Shown: positions 60,625-64,000 of the stretch, piece by piece
Numbering within the stretch: position 1 is the first letter of the stretch
Layout: each line of letters opens with the position of its first letter
Assembly (NCBI RefSeq): GCF_040712315.1
Contig: NC_134018.1
Span: forward strand, 5,818,001 to 5,882,000
From: Castanea sativa
Lineage: Eukaryota; Streptophyta; Magnoliopsida; Fagales; Fagaceae
Direction of reading: 5' to 3'
DNA: 64,000 nt
Program-made: the position numbers and the translations under genes
The notes under the pieces: generated by a model
Databases searched by the model: none
Told to the model about the DNA's origin: nothing
What the model saw: only the letters and a program-made list of their open reading frames with translations

Positions 60625-61333
60625 CATTAGAGACTTATTATTTTTTGTAAAAACTTAAAAAGCTTCCTGATGCAATGAATTATAGAAGGCATGTTTTTCA
60701 GTTTCACTAAAACTATATGTTTTCATAACTACAAAACTGCTAAATACCCACTACTGATTTTAATGAATCAGAAAAACAAGCCTCCTCTAATTCATTACAG
60801 GGGATGCATATCTTATGATTTTATTGCTATTAACCTCAATTTCATGAGCGAATGGGGACTACTTTATTCAAACAACTAAGCATCACTAGTTATCATTTAT
60901 TAATTGCCAAAATATTTTGTGCAACTTTTGAGAAATTACTAATTGTTCTAAAAGTTTAAACTATTAAAAAATTGTGAATTTAATCTCTCAACCATAATTT
61001 TAATACTCTCACTCACGTGTGTGCCCAAACTCTCCTTTAATAATTGAAGCTACACACATGAAATTTTAATATTTTACATGGGAGATAGAGTGTGTAGACA
61101 GTGATTGTTAAAAAGTTTTGCTTAAATATCATAATAAACTATTGATTATCCCAAAAATTTAAGTTGTTAATTTCTTCCCACAAAATATTTAGGTATAGAT
61201 GCAAGTTACACGGTTAGACCAAGTCTTTGAAAACACAAGGGCCCATTTTCTTTATGTTGGGCCCCTGACTCTTTGATTCTTTTTGTTAAAGGTGACTTAA
61301 AATGCAAGATAATAGAGTCGAAACTTGGTACAT
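58176..61333 (+). repeat. Three tandem copies of a roughly 1.05-kb unit upstream of RLP-C
   Basis: Units start at GATGTGATT: 58176, 59223 and 60270, exactly 1047 bp apart. The third is about 1064 bp because its internal (TA)n tract is longer. Copies are nearly identical over most of their length. Each contains the same 62-codon frame (starting MFFSFTKTICFHNYK) and a (TA)n tract of different length (near 58483, 59531 and 60577). A diverged inverted fragment is at 52272-52487. Confidence 0.92.
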
Positions 61334-61542
61334 GCATGGCCCATTTTCACGCTTTCCTCTTCCTTTTCCTAAAGCAAGTTACACTATACAGAAAAAAGTA
61401 ATAAAAACAAAATAAAATAAAGCAAGTTATGGTGTGAAGTCTTTGACCCTTTGTAATCGCAAGGCCCCTTTTAACAATTTTGGGACCCCATCCCATTAGA
61501 AAGTGAACTTAATAAGCGTGCAAAATTGTCCCATTTTTTTCC

Positions 61543-61573
61543 TATAAAATGGATACTAACATCCCAGCTCTCC
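61543..61573 (+). promoter_or_regulatory. Core promoter of RLP-C
   Basis: TATAAAAT at 61543-61550, then CCAGCTCTCC from 61564, as in RLP-A. The ATG at 61611 lies 68 bp after the TATA start. The promoter sits about 210 bp downstream of the 1.05-kb tandem array. Confidence 0.7.
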
Positions 61574-61610
61574 ACATATCACATATCTGCTTATGAACTC
61601 ATCAGGAATA

Positions 61611-62364
61611 ATGAGGTGGTTCATATGGCTCTCTCAACTCATTTACCTCTTGCTGCTCTTCTATTCTCAACTTTCTTCATCATCATCATCTTCTTTCAAC
61701 TCTTCTTCACCACTACTGTGCTCCCAAGACCAGAGCTTTGCGTTGCTCCAATTTAAGCAATTGTTTTCTCCTTCGAGATATGGTTCTTACTATTGTAATA
61801 TTTCTTATCCAAAGATGGAGTCTTGGAAGGAGGGCACTGATTGTTGCTCATGGGATGGGGTTACCTGTGACAGAGTGAGGGGGGACGTGATTGGTCTTGA
61901 CCTCAGTTGTAGCAGGCTTTACGGCACCATCCCTTCCAACGCTAGCCTCTTTGATCTCCCTCACTTGCAACGTCTCAACCTCGCTTTCAACTACTTTAAT
62001 TATTCCCAAATTTCATCTGGGTTTGGTCGTTTTGCTAAGTTGAGATATCTTAACCTTTCCTGGTCCCAGTTTGAAGGCGAAGTCCCACTTGAATTATCCC
62101 ACCTCTCCCAATTGTCCTCACTAGATCTCTCTTCCAGTGACGTTAGACTCGAAACATCTGTTGTGAAGAGGCTTGTTCAAAATCTGACCAAGCTAAGGGA
62201 ACTTCATCTTGATTGGGTTTACATGTCCTCTGTTTCTCTTACTTCTTTCAGGAATTTGTCTTCTTCTTTGGCATCCCTTACACTCGAAGGTTGTTTATTG
62301 GGTGGAAGTCTGCCAGAACTTGACATTTTCGGCTTACAAACCTTACGCGAACTCAATTTAGGAG
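61611..62364 (+). CDS. RLP-C: Cf-9-type LRR receptor-like protein, first exon (gene runs off the window)
   Basis: The start at 61611 (MRWFIWLSQLIYLLLLFYSQ) aligns with RLP-A and RLP-B; an in-frame ATG at 61593 would add six residues before the signal peptide. There follow a Ser-rich segment, the LRRNT (LLCSQDQSFALLQFKQ, TDCCSWDGVTCD) and about seven LRRs. There are no stops or frameshifts in this exon, unlike its two paralogs. At 62365 a strong donor (GAG|GTAAGT) precedes stop-containing AT-rich sequence, and the LRR pattern is cut mid-repeat, so an intron is inferred. Reading through instead gives a stop at 62412-62414. The presumed intron contains TE3. RLP-A and RLP-B have no intron at this point, so gene truncation by rearrangement is an alternative. 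It is the only member that may still be functional. Confidence 0.75.
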
Positions 62365-63030
62365 GTAAGTACGAATTCACACCTTTTTATATTTTGAATT
62401 CTAACACGTACTAGAGTTGTTAAAAATCTAAAATTCTTTGGTTGGTTTGAGAAAAACATTTTTTTAATAAAAAAAATCCATAATAAACTTTCATTGAAAA
62501 ATATTATGGAGTTACATTAGCAAATACATGTTAATGGCATTTTGATATAAATTTAAACAATTCATGTGGGTTTGAGTTTTAAAGATTTTTCTTAAACAAG
62601 AATTAAAATGACATTTTACACCTTATACCATTTCAAATCATATGTCATATATATTATATTAAAATAAAAGTTGAGAGAAAATTCAATCAAGAATCCAAAT
62701 TTGATTCTAATGGCATTCCAATTTAATTTCTACAATTGTCTTCTAATTTGATGGCATATGTCTGTAGATTTTAAACGAGGTTAATTTTGTGCCAAGTCAT
62801 TATATATCTTATTTCATGTCTAGTCTCTTTACAAATACATGCATGAATCTTAACTTAAAAAACATGTACGGAAAATTAAAATTTATGACACTTCTATCTA
62901 ACAATTTGAATATGTAATACTTCTTTCTAAGATATTAAAAACTATTTTAATACCCAATTGAAAATTGAAACTACTTGCAATCTACTTAAAACTAATCAAG
63001 ATTTCCATATAAAAAATTATAATTAGTTCT
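62365..63030 (+). other. Presumed RLP-C intron, AT-rich
   Basis: No coding signal. The sequence is AT-rich and runs directly into TE3. The splice acceptor, if any, must lie beyond the window. Confidence 0.5.
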
Positions 63031-63785
63031 TGTGGGGAGTAAAAGAACCCAAGCGGGCATCTGGGCCTTTGGGCTCTAGCAAGGAAAGCCGAACTGCTCT
63101 TAAGCTAAGGGTTTGTTAATACTGTGAATCGGCCCATACGCCGAGGGTTCGAGGATACAGCCGAGGGTGAGTTTCTCCTCGGACAGATCCAAGAGAACTC
63201 GGAGATTCACTACGAAGGTCAAGGCAGAATTTTGGAAAGACTGTTGGTTAGAAGGGGGAAACCCTGAACCTTCTAGATACACCGGTGTTAGAAAAATACC
63301 AAGAGCAAAGGCTGTCACCTCCACATTAAAGACCCTGCACCTACCTCCCTGGTCGCATTAATAGGGAAGTGACCCACGAACGGTAGAAGCCCAAACTTAA
63401 GTCACTATTCAAAGGCACTAAGAAAAGAAATATCTAGGGGGGAGGGGTTTGAGCAACACGTGGAGAAAGCATCAGGAAAAGAAGTATTTAAAGGGGATGA
63501 AGGCCAAAGAACGAGGAGGTCGGTAACTGAGAAAGAAATTAAGAATTGTAATCTTTAAGGAAGAAAGAGAAATAATAAAGAAGTAGTCATCGGCTCACGT
63601 CCGAGGAGACCCATTTGCAATTATCATTCATTGTTTACAAGTATTTGTACACCAGAACCTGTTATTAAGTTCTCAGTACCTTTAATCTAGGTTTCCAGCC
63701 CACACTCTACAAATTTCATTGTTTAAGGCTCATTGGGCCTGAGCCCATAGTTGTCTTTGGGTCCAAGTGCAATTGTGCACTTACA
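63031..63785 (+). repeat. 5' LTR of TE3
   Basis: 755 bp, TG to CA. TATTTAAAGG at 63485-63494 is the likely promoter. It shares the CCGAGGA motifs and the overall sequence of the TE2 LTR. Confidence 0.93.
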
Positions 63786-63787
63786 AT

Positions 63788-63805
63788 TGGCGCCGTTTGT
63801 GGGAA
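63788..63805 (+). other. TE3 primer-binding site
   Basis: TGGCGCCGTTTGTGGGAA, two bases after the LTR. It differs from TE1 and TE2 at one position (T for C), a transition that may be mutation. Confidence 0.8.
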
Positions 63806-63832
63806 TCTAGTCAGAAAAGGAGCTGGGATACT

Positions 63833-64000
63833 ATGGCAGGCCTAGGCTCACACCATTCAGAGTCTCAGGGATCACAACCTGAGGATCTTTTCGAGCGTCT
63901 TGAACGTCAAAGGGATCATGAGGGAAGTGTCCATACAGAATACCCTAGGGCTAGCCATACTCATGGCGGGGGCAGCACCACCCACGACGATGGTGCTAAA
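63833..64000 (+). CDS. TE3 gag, N-terminal part
   Basis: 56 open codons from the ATG (MAGLGSHHSESQGSQPEDL) to the window edge. It is collinear with the start of TE2 gag, where the corresponding Arg or Gln codon after RLE is a stop. The frame is intact as far as visible. The rest of the element is not in the window. Confidence 0.85.
   Translation, partial: MAGLGSHHSESQGSQPEDLFERLERQRDHEGSVHTEYPRASHTHGGGSTTHDDGAK

Larger units (their letters stand above)
63026..64000 (+). mobile_element. TE3: 5' end of a TE2-family Tat retrotransposon (plus orientation)
   Basis: The LTR at 63031-63785 (755 bp, TGTGGGGAGT to GTGCACTTACA) is the inverted counterpart of the TE2 LTR. It is followed by the primer-binding site and the gag start. 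The preceding five bases, GTTCT, are the expected target duplication, but the right end is outside the window. It lies in the same direction as RLP-C. Confidence 0.92.

Noticed and set aside
58564..60879. Identical 62 to 65-codon frame occurring three times
   Set aside because: The repetition comes from duplication of the 1.05-kb unit, not from coding constraint. There is no domain, no clear promoter and no conserved splicing.

Overview
This is plant nuclear DNA. It has spliced GT-AG introns, AT-rich intergenic stretches, (TA)n microsatellites, plant-type receptor genes and plant transposon families. The genes and the Tat-lineage retrotransposons point to a woody eudicot, possibly Fagales. 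That placement is a guess from general resemblance, not from a diagnostic locus.

Layout. A TMK-type leucine-rich-repeat receptor kinase (1988-7227) comes first. It has two coding lesions, and a hAT-like element sits in its single intron. About 5 kb without a recognisable gene follows. The rest is a same-strand cluster of three related receptor-like protein genes (Cf-9/RLP type, extracellular LRRs, no kinase), here called RLP-A, RLP-B and RLP-C. RLP-A (12394-25448) is split in its first exon by a nearly intact 10-kb Ty3/gypsy element of the Tat lineage (TE1, 12521-22518). It also has a nonsense codon just before its membrane anchor. RLP-B (29385-32540) carries nonsense codons and frameshifts, but its 3' half is one long open frame. 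RLP-C (61611 onward) looks intact up to a splice donor at 62365. Its presumed intron contains the start of a third Tat element (TE3, 63031 to the window edge), so the gene is cut by the window end.

Between RLP-B and RLP-C lie a second, decayed Tat element (TE2, 35851-46705), a 1.96-kb solo LTR (48146-50109), a Mutator-like element with a FAR1-type DNA-binding domain (53905-57840), and three tandem copies of a roughly 1.05-kb unit (58176-61333). Each transposon named here, except TE3, is delimited by terminal repeats and a matching target-site duplication read directly from the sequence: 5 bp for LTR elements, 8 bp for hAT, 9 bp for MULE.

TE1 and TE2 have gag-protease-pol on the minus strand and a spliced antisense gene (aORF) on the plus strand between pol and the 3' LTR. 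The aORF and pol converge on a tandem-repeat block: 67-bp units in TE1, 151-bp units in TE2. This antisense gene, with a gypsy-type transposase-like domain, nuclear-localisation motifs and a coiled coil, is the least understood system in the window. By hand count the LTR pairs differ by about 1.9% in TE1 and about 4.6% in TE2, so TE1 is younger. TE2 gag-pol is decayed almost purely by C-to-T or G-to-A nonsense changes without any frameshift, as expected for a heavily methylated element.

Overall this is an immune-receptor cluster being broken up and rearranged by transposons. No RNA genes were recognised.
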